From contig NZ_FMZO01000001.1 of assembly GCF_900101395.1 (NCBI RefSeq), positions 460,892 through 505,899 of the forward strand: a stretch of 45,008 nucleotides of DNA, read 5' to 3'. Source of the DNA: Niabella drilacis. Its GTDB lineage: Bacteria; Bacteroidota; Bacteroidia; Chitinophagales; Chitinophagaceae. Positions within the stretch are counted from its first letter, which is position 1, and each line of letters opens with the position of its first letter. Positions 9,094 through 17,696 of the stretch are shown here, piece after piece. Under the pieces are notes generated by a model. It was not told where the DNA came from. It was given only the letters and a program-made list of their open reading frames with translations, and did no database searches. Position numbers and translations under genes: made by a program.

Positions 9094-11055
9094 ATGAAAA
9101 TCTTTCTTCCCTATGGTTTGCTTTTATTAGCCGGGCTGCTGCTGTTTGCCCCGGCCGGTAAAATATGGTCGCAGACAAACGGAGCGGTACATATGGAAGC
9201 AATGGCATTACTGAACCAGCCGGAAAGTAAAGCCAAAGTGGATTCGATTATTGCTTTTACCATGCGTAACCGTAAGAACAATCTTATGGATACCTTGTTT
9301 ACGGCGGGATTTGAACTGGTAAAAAAACTCGACTACCAGGCAGCGGAGCCCCGGTTGCTGGATGCCTACGGTGTATATAACCGTGATTTTTCCAAATATG
9401 CATTGGCATTGGCCAATCACAAAGATAGCCGGGCGCAGGCACATAAGCTCGGGGATATTACAACAGAGATCCATGCTACCAATAATATTGGGGTAGTATA
9501 CCGGCGGCTGGATGAAAACGGCAAAGCGCTTACTTATCATATGGAAGCGCTGCGGCTTGCCGAAAAAGTGGGGGACGACTACAGCGCCAGCGTTTCATTA
9601 AACAGCATCGGCAATATCCATATCGTTTTGGGAAACTATAAAGATGCGATCCTGTATTTCCGTAAAAGCCTGCCCATTGCCCAAAAGGCCAATAATATGC
9701 TGGGTATGGCTATGAACTATAATAATATCGGCGAAGCCTATGAATACATGGGCAAACTGGATTCTGCAGATAAATACTACAAGGAATCGCTTTATTATAA
9801 TGAAAAGATCAATAACCATAAGGGGATTGCCATCAGCTACAACTCGATAGGGAATGTGTTAAAAAAACAGACCCGGATCAGCGAGGCGATAGCGTTATTC
9901 GAAAAAGCGAAGCGGATCACCGATACCCTTGGCGACGGGCTGTACCGGGCCAATAACTACAATAACCTGGGCAATGCTTACCTGCTGCAAAAGCAGTACG
10001 ATAAGGCCAAAGCAATGTTCTTTGATGCCTTGCTGATAGCCCGGGATATCGGTACAATGACGGAGATCAAAAGTGCCTATGAAGGCCTGATGAAGCTGAA
10101 CGAACGAACCAGCCACCTGGACTCTGCATTGCTTTATAGCAAACTGTTCAAACAATACAGCGACAGTATTGTAGCAGAAAGCAACAACCGTCATGTGCGG
10201 CAGATGGAAGCGATCTATGATACAGAAAAAGAGAAGGCCCGTATTGCATTTCTGGAAGCCAACCGGGAAAAGGACAGCGTTTTAAGAAAGAATGACCGCA
10301 TTTTCCTGTTTGGAGCATTGATCCTGTTCCTGCTGATCCTGACTTCCGGTATCCTTTATTATTTGCGGTACCGGTTGCTGGAACGTAATAAACGGCTGAG
10401 CCAGGAGCTGGAGATCCGCTCGCAGATCGCTTCCGACCTGCATGACGACATGGGCTCCACGCTTAGCAGCATCCATATTTTTAGTGAGCTGCTGCGGAAA
10501 TCCGGTACCAATAAAGAAGAGCTGCTGACAAAGATCGAGGCCAATGCAAAAGATACACTGGATGCGCTGGATGATATTATCTGGCTGGTAAAACCCTCTA
10601 ATGATAAGTTCAGCAACCTTTGCCAGCATATCCGGGAGTATGCCATACCCATGTTCCAGTCAAAAGGGATCCGGTTTGTTATCGACTTCCCTGACTCCGT
10701 TTCAGAAATGCCCCTGCCCATGGATACCCGGCGGAATATTTTTCTTATAGTAAAAGAGACCGTGAACAACCTCGTCAAATACTCCCGGTGCACGGAAGCC
10801 TCAATTATAGCGCGGAACGAAGATGCACAGATCTCCTTTGCTATAAAGGATAATGGAATCGGGTTTGACCCGGATAAACTGACAGACCGGAACGGTATAA
10901 AGAATATAAAATCCAGGGCAGGGAAGATCAATGCTGATATTAAGATCGTAACCGCCTGCGGCGAAGGGACCCTTGTGGAGTTTTGGGTGGCAAAAGATAA
11001 ACCTGTCTATGAAAAATCAACCCCGGTAGCCCCGGGAATGAGAAATCAGAAATGA
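9094..11055 (+). CDS. TPR-containing sensor histidine kinase
   Basis: The 653-aa protein has a signal peptide (about 1-27). A periplasmic array of tetratricopeptide repeats follows (about 115-335, with repeated NNIG/NSIG and YKESLYY-like helices), then a short coiled coil. A membrane helix (about 402-424) leads to a cytoplasmic HisKA_3-type kinase with His450 in SDLHDDMGS. An ATPase domain carries the N-box NN at 558-559 and DNGIGFD at 586-592. Kinases of this build usually phosphorylate a LuxR-type regulator encoded next door, but none is present; the downstream gene is a peptidase. It is probably an orphan kinase reading a periplasmic protein signal. The last G-box is less canonical (CGEGTLVEF), as is common for this class. 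Confidence 0.9.
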   Translation: MKIFLPYGLLLLAGLLLFAPAGKIWSQTNGAVHMEAMALLNQPESKAKVDSIIAFTMRNRKNNLMDTLFTAGFELVKKLDYQAAEPRLLDAYGVYNRDFSKYALALANHKDSRAQAHKLGDITTEIHATNNIGVVYRRLDENGKALTYHMEALRLAEKVGDDYSASVSLNSIGNIHIVLGNYKDAILYFRKSLPIAQKANNMLGMAMNYNNIGEAYEYMGKLDSADKYYKESLYYNEKINNHKGIAISYNSIGNVLKKQTRISEAIALFEKAKRITDTLGDGLYRANNYNNLGNAYLLQKQYDKAKAMFFDALLIARDIGTMTEIKSAYEGLMKLNERTSHLDSALLYSKLFKQYSDSIVAESNNRHVRQMEAIYDTEKEKARIAFLEANREKDSVLRKNDRIFLFGALILFLLILTSGILYYLRYRLLERNKRLSQELEIRSQIASDLHDDMGSTLSSIHIFSELLRKSGTNKEELLTKIEANAKDTLDALDDIIWLVKPSNDKFSNLCQHIREYAIPMFQSKGIRFVIDFPDSVSEMPLPMDTRRNIFLIVKETVNNLVKYSRCTEASIIARNEDAQISFAIKDNGIGFDPDKLTDRNGIKNIKSRAGKINADIKIVTACGEGTLVEFWVAKDKPVYEKSTPVAPGMRNQK

Positions 11056-11082
11056 GCATTATCTTTATTCAAATGCTTTTAT

Positions 11083-13191
11083 ATGAAGAGAATTTTTTAT
11101 TTCCCATTTTTATTACTGACTATGAAGACCATGGCGCAGATCCAGTACCCGGCAACGCATAAAGAGGAGGTTACGGATGATTATTTCGGCACGAAGGTGG
11201 AGGATCCTTATCGCTGGCTGGAGGACGATAATGCAGCGGCTACAAAAGCATGGGTGGCAGCGCAAAACAACGTAACGAATGACTATTTGTCTAAGATACC
11301 CTACCGGTCGGCCATCAAAAGCAGGCTGGAAGCGTTGTGGAACTATCCTAAGTTCGGCGCTCCGTTTAAGAAAGGGGCGTATTACTATTTTTATAAAAAT
11401 GACGGGCTGCAGAACCAGGCCGTGCTATACCGGCTAAAGGACCTTAATGGTACTCCGGAAGTTTTTATAGATCCCAATACCTTGAGCAGTGAAGGCATTG
11501 CGGCGTTGAGCGGTCTGTCCTTTACCAAAGATGGAAAACTGTGCACCTATTCCGTATCGAAGGCCGGGAGCGACTGGAGTGAGATCTTCGTGATGAATAC
11601 AGATACAAAGGCATTGCTGGCGGATAAGATCAACTGGACCAAATTCGGAGGCGTTGCCTGGAAGGGGGATGAAGGCTTTTATTACAGCGCTTATGACGAA
11701 CCGGATGAAAAATCAAAGCTGAGCAAAAAGAACGAGTTCCAGAAAGTGTTCTACCACCGGCTGGGTACTTCGCAGAAAGACGATATTATTATTTACCAGG
11801 ACAGGGAGCACCCCCTGCGCTATTTTGGAGTAGGCCTGACAGAAGACCAGCGGTTCCTGATCCTGAGCGTTACCGAAGGGACCAGTGGCAGTGAGCTCTG
11901 GTACCGCGATCTTAATGATCCTGCACAACAGGAATTTGCCCTGCTGGTAAAGGGATTTGATACGGAGTCGTCCGTGATCGAAAATAAAGGGGCACTGCTC
12001 CTGGTAAACACGAATTATGAAGCTCCGAATTACCGGGTGGTGCTGATCGATCCTAAAAAGCCGGAGAGGACGCATTGGAAAACGGTGATCCCCGAGCAAA
12101 AAGAAGCGTTGCAGGGGGTAGGCACAGGTGGCGGCTACCTGTTTGCAAGCTACCTGAAAGATGCATCGTCAAAGATCGTGCAATACGATTTTGAGGGTAA
12201 GCGGATCCGGGATATTGCGCTGCCGGGGATTGGTACCGCGGGGGGCTTTGGAGCTGAGCAGGAGGACCGGAGTTTTTATTATTCCTATAGTTCTTTTGCA
12301 ACTCCGCCGGCAATTTATCAATACGATATCGCCTCCGGGAAATCCACGCTGTATCGGAAAACAGCCCTTAGCTTAAACACAGACGATCTTGTAACGGAGC
12401 AGGTATTTTTTACAAGCAAGGACGGCGCGCGCGTACCGATGTTCCTGACCTATAAAAAGGGATTGAAAAAAGATGGGAACAATCCCGTGCTCCTGTATGG
12501 TTATGGCGGGTTCAACATCCCGATGACCCCGGGGTTTAGCGTCAGCAATGCATTTTTTGTAGAACAGGGTGGTATTTATGCCGTAGTGAACCTGAGAGGG
12601 GGGAGTGAGTATGGAGAAGCATGGCATAAGGCCGGAATGCTGTTGAATAAACAGAATGTATTTAATGATTTTATCGGCGCAGCGGAATACCTGATCGCGC
12701 ATAAATATACCAACAGGAATAAAACGGCTATAAGGGGAGGCAGCAACGGCGGATTGCTGGTAGGGGCTGCTATGACCCAGCGCCCGGATCTGTTTAAGGT
12801 GGCTATACCCCAGGTGGGGGTACTGGATATGCTGCGTTTTCAGAAGTTTACGGTAGGCTGGGGCTGGACGGTGGAGTATGGCAGCTCCGATTCTGCGCAA
12901 TATTTCCCCTACCTGTACCGGTACTCGCCCTATCATAACCTGAAAAAAGGAACCAGTTACCCGGCTACCTTGATAACAACCGGGGATCATGATGACAGGG
13001 TAGTGCCGGCGCATTCCTTTAAATTTGCCGCGCGGTTACAGGAATATCATAAAGGGCCCAACCCGGTATTGATCCGTATTGAAACCAATGCCGGGCACGG
13101 AGCCGGAAAGCCAACCGGTAAAGTGATTGAAGAGGCTGCCGACATCTGGGCCTTTACCATGTACAACCTGGGAATGAAATTTAAGGAGTAA
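11083..13191 (+). CDS. Prolyl oligopeptidase family serine peptidase (S9A)
   Basis: The 702-aa protein has a short signal-like N-terminus (about 1-19, ending in MKTMAQ), so it is probably periplasmic. It begins IQYPATHKEEVTDDYFG, then a domain expected to be the seven-bladed propeller (about 75-420), and then the alpha/beta hydrolase domain. The catalytic triad is visible: Ser554 in GGSNGG, Asp in DHDDRV (635-640) and His672 in GHGAG. It cleaves short peptides after proline. It follows the histidine kinase gene by 27 bases and may share its transcript. The downstream gap carries two hairpins that may end transcription. Confidence 0.93.
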   Translation: MKRIFYFPFLLLTMKTMAQIQYPATHKEEVTDDYFGTKVEDPYRWLEDDNAAATKAWVAAQNNVTNDYLSKIPYRSAIKSRLEALWNYPKFGAPFKKGAYYYFYKNDGLQNQAVLYRLKDLNGTPEVFIDPNTLSSEGIAALSGLSFTKDGKLCTYSVSKAGSDWSEIFVMNTDTKALLADKINWTKFGGVAWKGDEGFYYSAYDEPDEKSKLSKKNEFQKVFYHRLGTSQKDDIIIYQDREHPLRYFGVGLTEDQRFLILSVTEGTSGSELWYRDLNDPAQQEFALLVKGFDTESSVIENKGALLLVNTNYEAPNYRVVLIDPKKPERTHWKTVIPEQKEALQGVGTGGGYLFASYLKDASSKIVQYDFEGKRIRDIALPGIGTAGGFGAEQEDRSFYYSYSSFATPPAIYQYDIASGKSTLYRKTALSLNTDDLVTEQVFFTSKDGARVPMFLTYKKGLKKDGNNPVLLYGYGGFNIPMTPGFSVSNAFFVEQGGIYAVVNLRGGSEYGEAWHKAGMLLNKQNVFNDFIGAAEYLIAHKYTNRNKTAIRGGSNGGLLVGAAMTQRPDLFKVAIPQVGVLDMLRFQKFTVGWGWTVEYGSSDSAQYFPYLYRYSPYHNLKKGTSYPATLITTGDHDDRVVPAHSFKFAARLQEYHKGPNPVLIRIETNAGHGAGKPTGKVIEEAADIWAFTMYNLGMKFKE

Positions 13192-13214
13192 GCCGCAAAT
13201 ATTTTGTTCTTTTT

Positions 13215-13285
13215 GCAGGTGATTTCGGGGAAGCCTGCAGCTGTTCGGTCATATTATTGGCCGGGCGGGGAAAAGAGCGCCCCGC
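13215..13285 (+). terminator. Pair of hairpins after the prolyl oligopeptidase gene
   Basis: GCAGG (13215-13219) pairs with CCTGC (13234-13238), and GCGGGG (13265-13270) pairs with CCCCGC (13280-13285). Neither has a strong T run. They may terminate or process the upstream transcript, or lie in the leader of the transporter gene that starts at 13315. Confidence 0.35.
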
Positions 13286-13314
13286 TTATATCAATTTAAA
13301 ACTAAAAACGAGTA

Positions 13315-14568
13315 ATGGAGCAAACAAAGCGACCACTGATGCACGAGGATTGGGCCGTTGTATTATTAGGAGGCCTTATTATTGTCCTGGCCCTTTCGGG
13401 GCTGGTAATTCCTGTACCTGCATATTCCTGGAAGACCGGGGCAGATCTTACAGGCACGGTCTTTTCTTCATCTAACCTGGCAGGTATCGGGCAGCAGCTG
13501 CTGATCGTTTTGCCGGTGGCGGTACTCGCTGCATTGTTAACGGGGAAGCCGGTGAAAACGACGATCCCGGTATTTGGCCTGATCTTTATTATTACGCAGG
13601 CTGCCCTTATACTGGCCGGCAACAGTGCTATGCGCGATCTTAACCTTGAGGCTGTAATATTCAGCCTGGCACTGGGTTTGATCATCGGCAACTGCTTCCG
13701 GTTACCGGGATGGATCCGTGAGGTGCTGAATGCTGAACTGTATGTGAAGATCGGCCTGGTATTGCTGGGCTGTTCGGTTATTTTTTCGGATGTGATGAAA
13801 GCAGGAGGGCTGGGCCTGGTGCAGGCGCTGGTAGTGGTACTGTCTGTATGGTATTTTGCATTCTGGTTGTGCCGCAAACTAAAGGTGGATGACGATTTGA
13901 CGATGATGATCTCCAGCGCGGTTTCCATTTGTGGCGTATCGGCGGCTATTGCAACTTCCGGGGCCATCAAGGGAGATTCTAAAAAATTATCCTATGTGAT
14001 CTCGATGGTGCTGGTTACCGCCGTGCCAATGATGATCTTTATGCCTGTTATTGCCAATTATTTTAATTTCCCGGAACAGGTAACAGGAGCCTGGCTTGGC
14101 GGAAGCATTGATACCTCCGGGGCGGTAGTGGCCTCCGGGTCGCTGGTAGGGGAAGAGGCGCTTAAGATCAGCACGATCGTAAAGTTTTCGCAAAATGTGC
14201 TGCTCGGTATTGCAGCCTTTGCGATCTCTATTTACTGGACCTATACCAAAAGCAGCGCAGCAGGCCGCCAGGAAAAACCCACGCTGGGGGTTATCTGGCA
14301 ACGGTTCCCCAAATTCATACTGGGCTTTATCGGGGCCTCCCTGCTGTTCTCTTTCTTTGTGACCCCCGAAGTAAACGCATCAGTGAAAAGCGGGCTTAAA
14401 AGCATCCAGGGATTATGGTTCGGACTGGCATTTACCAGTATTGGGCTGGAAACAAGATTTGCCGACCTGTTTAAAAATAACAGCAGGAAGCCGCTTTGGG
14501 CCTTTCTGATCGCACAATCATTTAATGTGATCATTACACTGATCATTGCATTTATTCTTTTCCGGTAG
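13315..14568 (+). CDS. YeiH family putative sulfate exporter, inner membrane
   Basis: This 417-aa polytopic membrane protein belongs to the UPF0324/YeiH family (Cons_hypoth698). About ten hydrophobic helices are visible from residue 14 to the end. The family-typical segments are the NCFRLPGWIREVLNAELYVKIGLVLLG region near 125, SVSICGVSAAIATSGAIKGD-like near 205, and GGSIDTSGAVVASG near 262. Some family members have been linked to sulfite or sulfate export; the substrate here is not shown by the sequence. No sulfur-metabolism gene and no LysR regulator, a common partner of yeiH, is adjacent. It ends just before a GC hairpin. Confidence 0.88.
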   Translation: MEQTKRPLMHEDWAVVLLGGLIIVLALSGLVIPVPAYSWKTGADLTGTVFSSSNLAGIGQQLLIVLPVAVLAALLTGKPVKTTIPVFGLIFIITQAALILAGNSAMRDLNLEAVIFSLALGLIIGNCFRLPGWIREVLNAELYVKIGLVLLGCSVIFSDVMKAGGLGLVQALVVVLSVWYFAFWLCRKLKVDDDLTMMISSAVSICGVSAAIATSGAIKGDSKKLSYVISMVLVTAVPMMIFMPVIANYFNFPEQVTGAWLGGSIDTSGAVVASGSLVGEEALKISTIVKFSQNVLLGIAAFAISIYWTYTKSSAAGRQEKPTLGVIWQRFPKFILGFIGASLLFSFFVTPEVNASVKSGLKSIQGLWFGLAFTSIGLETRFADLFKNNSRKPLWAFLIAQSFNVIITLIIAFILFR

Positions 14569-14570
14569 GG

Positions 14571-14589
14571 GACCCGGCGCTACCGGGTC
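14571..14589 (+). terminator. Terminator-like hairpin after the YeiH gene
   Basis: GACCCGG (14571-14577) pairs perfectly with CCGGGTC (14583-14589) around a five-base loop, three bases after the stop codon. The following T run is poor, so termination may be weak. Confidence 0.55.
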
Positions 14590-14960
14590 TACGCTTGTAT
14601 GGAGCGCTTCACAAGTTGCACGGTGAGGGCTCCTGGTGTGTACCATAGCCATCAATTTATGGCCAGTGCCTACTACGGCGCCCTGGATCCTCCGGTACCG
14701 CGAACGGAAGCCCGCAGCGGATGGTTGAAGGCCCCCGGGATTTCCTCCGGTCTGCCTTTCTCCCTGCTCCGGAAAATAGCGCAAGCAAACCGAATGCCGG
14801 GTGCCGCAGGCGCATGTGCGTCAGGTTCATGTTGGTCTGCAGGGGATTGTGGGTAACCAGGGCATAGGATGGACAGGGCAAACGCATCTAAATTGGGTGA
14901 AAAGAGCACACCAGGAGCATTTTCAGGCATTGTAAGTGCCTCGTGTTTATAGCAGGATAT

Positions 14961-15127
14961 TAAGAGCCTGTTTAAAATTCATTCAATGGCTTTATTATGG
15001 CTGTTTTGGGCTGCAACTGCGTTAAATTTTTCGCCATAGTGGCCTACTATGCCTGCAAAATTTTCCTTGTTTCGCTCCAAAATAGCTTCATAATAAATTC
15101 CATCAATAAAATTTAAACAGGCTCTAA
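14961..15127. mobile_element. MITE-like palindromic element with TAA target duplication
   Basis: A 161-bp element (14964-15124) begins GAGCCTGTTTAAA and ends with the reverse complement of that sequence. It is flanked on both sides by the trinucleotide TAA (14961-14963 and 15125-15127). The two halves are imperfect inverted copies along nearly their whole length and meet at CATAGT-GGCCT-ACTATG near 15043. There is no transposase gene, so movement would need one in trans. Terminal repeats starting GAGCC with a 3-bp duplication resemble IS5-family elements; that assignment is inference. RNA from either strand would fold into a long hairpin. Confidence 0.8.
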
Positions 15128-15128
15128 A

Positions 15129-15248
15129 GGGGAAACCCCGGCTCCTGTAGGAGCCGCGTAAAATTTCGGGCCCAACAAACACGCGGCTCCAAAGGAGCCG
15201 GGGTTGATAAAACAGCAGATTACTATAAACACGCTGCTCCTCCGGAGC
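15129..15248. repeat. Cluster of GC-rich nested palindromes
   Basis: AACCCCGGCTCC (15134-15145) pairs with GGAGCCGGGGTT (15194-15205), and inside it GGAGCCGCGT (15150-15159) pairs with ACGCGGCTCC (15181-15190). Each GGCTCC can alternatively pair with its near neighbour GGAGCC, so a cruciform or a long hairpin are both possible. A third degenerate unit, GCTCC-TCC-GGAGC, sits at 15236-15248. The cluster abuts the MITE. Confidence 0.75.
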
Positions 15249-15450
15249 TGAACAATGCTGAAATTAGATGCGTTTGCCCTGATAGGATGGGTACCGGTTC
15301 TATATATGGTCAGCTGATTAAGTCCCGCAATCGGTTTGGTCTTTTCCGCTTTTGTCATTGAGTGGCTGTTGCACAACATGACTTTAAAAATGCCGGCAGA
15401 TTAGCAGAACGGTCAGCGCCTGTCAATTTCGTAGTAAAAATTTGCCGGGC

Positions 15451-15903
15451 CTATTTAATATTATGATAATACACAATACAATGATCCGTTGTATGGAAAA
15501 TATTTTTTAAAAGATTGGAATAATAATGCTCAAGCTTTGTTATCAGCGCTTGTGCCTTCGCTACAACTTTAGGTCCTCCCGCATACCTGAGCAGTTTCTT
15601 TAAATTGTATGCAGTGGCTGCCATCGTCATACATTTATTGGCCTGTGCTATCCCTTTTGTATTTACTTTTTTCATTCCCAGATAATTTATCAACCTGCCG
15701 ATGACTGGTTCTACTGTGCCTTGTCTCAATTTCATCAATCTCCTGGCCTTACCGGTTTGCATCCGCTCATGCATTCGGGAATAATAGATCTTATCGATCG
15801 GGTCTCTGAGTATTCCGTCTTTTGACTGATACACCTGGCATTGTTCTTTAAAGGGGCAGTTCCTGCAGGATTTCTTGCCTAATCTTCTTTTTATCTGATC
15901 TCA
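15451..15903 (-). pseudogene. 5'-truncated IS1182-type transposase remnant
   Basis: The frame covers only the C-terminal third of an IS1182-family DDE transposase of about 450-500 aa. It opens after an in-frame TGA (15901-15903) with a Cys cluster (CRNCPFKEQC). VYQSKDGILRD, then RMHERMQTGKARRLMKLRQGTVEPVIG-like residues and a C-terminal AYNLKKLLRY follow; all are characteristic of the family's C-terminal region. A GTG at 15832-15834 could start a shorter ORF, but the family's upstream catalytic part is missing. No terminal repeats or target duplication could be found, so this is a dead fragment. Confidence 0.8.
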
Positions 15904-16463
15904 AATGAATCCGTTTTACGATGAAATTTGTTGAATTTCGACGTAAACAGCAGGCCCTATATATAAATGACCGCCAAACCGCTGTTTTCCCCCCGCTGTT
16001 GCCCTGATAAACCCGTAAGCGGTTGTATTTGATGAACCGCGGGTGGAACGCGGGGCTCATGATCCGGATCCTGGTTGAACCCCGGCCGGGGTTCCCTGCA
16101 AATGAATCGCCCATAAACCGACGGCTATCCGGGCATAAACCCATCCACGGTTTTACCGCTTACCTTGATGCATATGCCAGGCGCGGTGCCTTTCCGGGGG
16201 CTGTTCCGATGGTAACCGGGATCAGCCGCAGGCTTTATTTCCCGTTTAAGCTGATGGATGTGGGGCCTTTTTGGATCATAAAATAAACGGGTATGAAGAT
16301 GACTGGATACCCAGGGCGCAGCGCCGGTTTTAAAGGGTCCCTGTTCCGTCAGAAGGATCTGTACCAGGCTGAGGAACGATGGTCCGTATCCTGCCGGGAG
16401 CCCGGTAACCCGGGGATCAGCAGGGGCCTTGCGCGATGTTTTCCCATTGATTGACCATATACA
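15904..16463. other. Intergenic stretch, no gene recognised
   Basis: About 560 bases between the transposase remnant and the secG terminator hold no convincing gene; reading frames here lack family features. The clearest structure is an 18-bp perfect palindrome at 16077-16094. The upstream part of the lost IS element is not seen here. Confidence 0.5.
16077..16094. repeat. 18-bp perfect GC palindrome
   Basis: GAACCCCGGCCGGGGTTC is its own reverse complement. It lies in a gene-free stretch near GAACCGCGGGTGGAACGCGG at 16034-16053, so it may belong to a dispersed repeat. It has no T run and is not next to a gene end. Confidence 0.55.
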
Positions 16464-16492
16464 CAAAAAATCCCGGCAGCCACTGCCGGGAT
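16464..16492 (-). terminator. Terminator of the miaB-secG cluster
   Basis: ATCCCGGCAG (16470-16479) pairs perfectly with CTGCCGGGAT (16483-16492) around a three-base loop. On the - strand it is followed by a run of T. It lies 26 bases beyond the secG stop codon. Confidence 0.85.
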
Positions 16493-16517
16493 CTGAATAT
16501 TTTTGATAAAAGCGCCC

Positions 16518-16901
16518 TTATTTACCAGAGTCTGCTTTGGGGGCTGTTTGGGCAGGTTGTTGCTGAACGCCGTTGCTGAACGGAACGGCGGGGGCTGCCT
16601 GGGGTTGCGCCTGCTGTACAGGTTGTGTACTGATATCCTGCAGACGTCCGTTAGTTGCACCACCGGTCTTTGTACCGGATACAAAAAAGGTAGAGAACAG
16701 GCACAGTACGCCGATCACCGCTGCAAAGATCCAGGTACCTTTTTCCAGTACGTCATTGGTTTGTTTTACTCCCATAAACTGGCTGCTTACGCCGCCAAAG
16801 GTTCCGGCCAGGCCGCCACCTTTGGGGTTCTGGATGAGGATGATAAAACTTAAAATAACACAAACCAGTATGATCAGTATTACAAATAATGTTGTTAACA
16901 T
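16518..16901 (-). CDS. secG: Preprotein translocase subunit SecG
   Basis: The 127-aa protein has two membrane helices (about 4-24 and 57-77). Between them is the family signature QNPKGGGLAGTFGG, followed by SQFMGVKQTNDVLEKGTW. SecG binds SecYEG and supports SecA-driven translocation. The C-terminal 45 residues are a Gln/Pro/Ala-rich tail typical of Bacteroidota SecG. It starts three bases after the stop of the TPR-like gene and is the last gene of the cluster, followed by a strong terminator. Confidence 0.94.
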   Translation of the reverse strand: MLTTLFVILIILVCVILSFIILIQNPKGGGLAGTFGGVSSQFMGVKQTNDVLEKGTWIFAAVIGVLCLFSTFFVSGTKTGGATNGRLQDISTQPVQQAQPQAAPAVPFSNGVQQQPAQTAPKADSGK

Positions 16902-16904
16902 GAA

Positions 16905-17654
16905 TTATTTCTTTAAATGTTCAATTTTCGCTGCAAAATAAGCTCTTTTAGAGGGATTTAGCAAACTTAATTTTTGATAAATCTCAATGGCTTTTGCTTT
17001 ATTGCCCTGTTTGGCCCAAACTTCCGCCATGGCAGCAGTCTCTTCGTTTTGTCCATTGAGGGATTTTTCAGCCATTTTTTCGATAACGGCTTCATTTTTA
17101 ATGCTAAACCGGATCCCTGAGGTTGCTTCCGGAAGCCGGCGCATTTCCTTCAGCCAGGAGGTAAAGCTCTTCAGCTGGCTCCCGAAACGGTCGCCTGTAT
17201 TGTTGTCATCGCTTAACTGGATTCCCTGGGAGGCGAAATAGTCAACTGTATAATAGGGTGTAAACAGCAGGTTGGCCTTTGCCGTATCCAGCGGCTCCAG
17301 TTTCAGGCCCGGGATGGGAATGGGTGCTTCGGAGGTATCGGGGCCTGCTTCGGCGTCTGCCTGCTGAACTTCTGTGTCATGGGCCGATGCCGGGGGAATT
17401 CCGGAGGCGGGTCGTTGCTGTTCTGCAAAAAACTGGTATTGGAGCAGTAAGGGATCTTTAAAGTAAAGCAGGGTCTTTTGCCATTGACCGGCAAACCCCG
17501 GATCCTGTGTTTCCTTAAGACGCGCGGCCAGCAGGAGCTGCAGGGCCGGGGCATAAGGATATTGCCGGGCCAGCTGTTCCAGGGCGGCCACCGGCATGGG
17601 CTGCTGCTGGTGGGGGAATGTGGCCCATGCGATCGTATTGATAAAATGATTCAT
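16905..17654 (-). CDS. TPR-like protein of unknown function in the lptE-secG cluster
   Basis: The 249-aa protein has no signal peptide or membrane helix. The N-terminal 80 residues are Ala/Leu/Gln-rich helices. A variable Ala/Glu/Pro linker lies at about 85-115. The end (about 195-249) forms a tetratricopeptide-like pair of helices (EVWAKQGNKAKAIEIYQKLS, then AYFAAKIEHLKK). It is probably a cytosolic scaffold. Its place between lptE and secG, three bases from secG, suggests an envelope-related role, but the function is unknown. Confidence 0.75.
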   Translation of the reverse strand: MNHFINTIAWATFPHQQQPMPVAALEQLARQYPYAPALQLLLAARLKETQDPGFAGQWQKTLLYFKDPLLLQYQFFAEQQRPASGIPPASAHDTEVQQADAEAGPDTSEAPIPIPGLKLEPLDTAKANLLFTPYYTVDYFASQGIQLSDDNNTGDRFGSQLKSFTSWLKEMRRLPEATSGIRFSIKNEAVIEKMAEKSLNGQNEETAAMAEVWAKQGNKAKAIEIYQKLSLLNPSKRAYFAAKIEHLKK

Positions 17655-17696
17655 CTGCTTGTTTTTTATTGATTTTGGTCAGATGGAATTTTGCAT

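Larger units (their letters stand above)
14875..15280. repeat. 17-bp perfect inverted repeat bracketing the MITE
   Basis: AGGGCAAACGCATCTAA at 14875-14891 is repeated as its exact reverse complement at 15264-15280, 372 bases apart. The flanks beyond the 17 bp contain ATAGGATGG on both sides in the same direction, not inverted. This suggests two copies of a dispersed motif rather than simple transposon ends. Confidence 0.55.
14590..15450. other. Gene-poor accessory stretch with palindromes
   Basis: No credible gene is found. Apparent ORFs here lack family features and run through palindromes. The stretch holds a MITE-like element (14964-15124), a cluster of GC-rich nested palindromes (15129-15248) and a 17-bp inverted repeat bracketing both (14875-14891 and 15264-15280). 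It ends at the remnant transposase. It reads as a decayed landing site for mobile DNA. Confidence 0.6.

Noticed and set aside
14673-14930. 85-codon ORF on the - strand
   Set aside because: Pro/Arg-rich translation without domain features, in a repeat-bearing gene-poor stretch; overlapping frames are equally open.
14979-15182. 67-codon ORF across the MITE
   Set aside because: It is created by the palindrome itself and extends into the neighbouring GC palindromes.
15848-16144. 98-codon ORF on the - strand upstream of the transposase remnant
   Set aside because: It overlaps the transposase remnant in another frame and runs through the 18-bp palindrome; the translation looks like repeat DNA rather than a protein.
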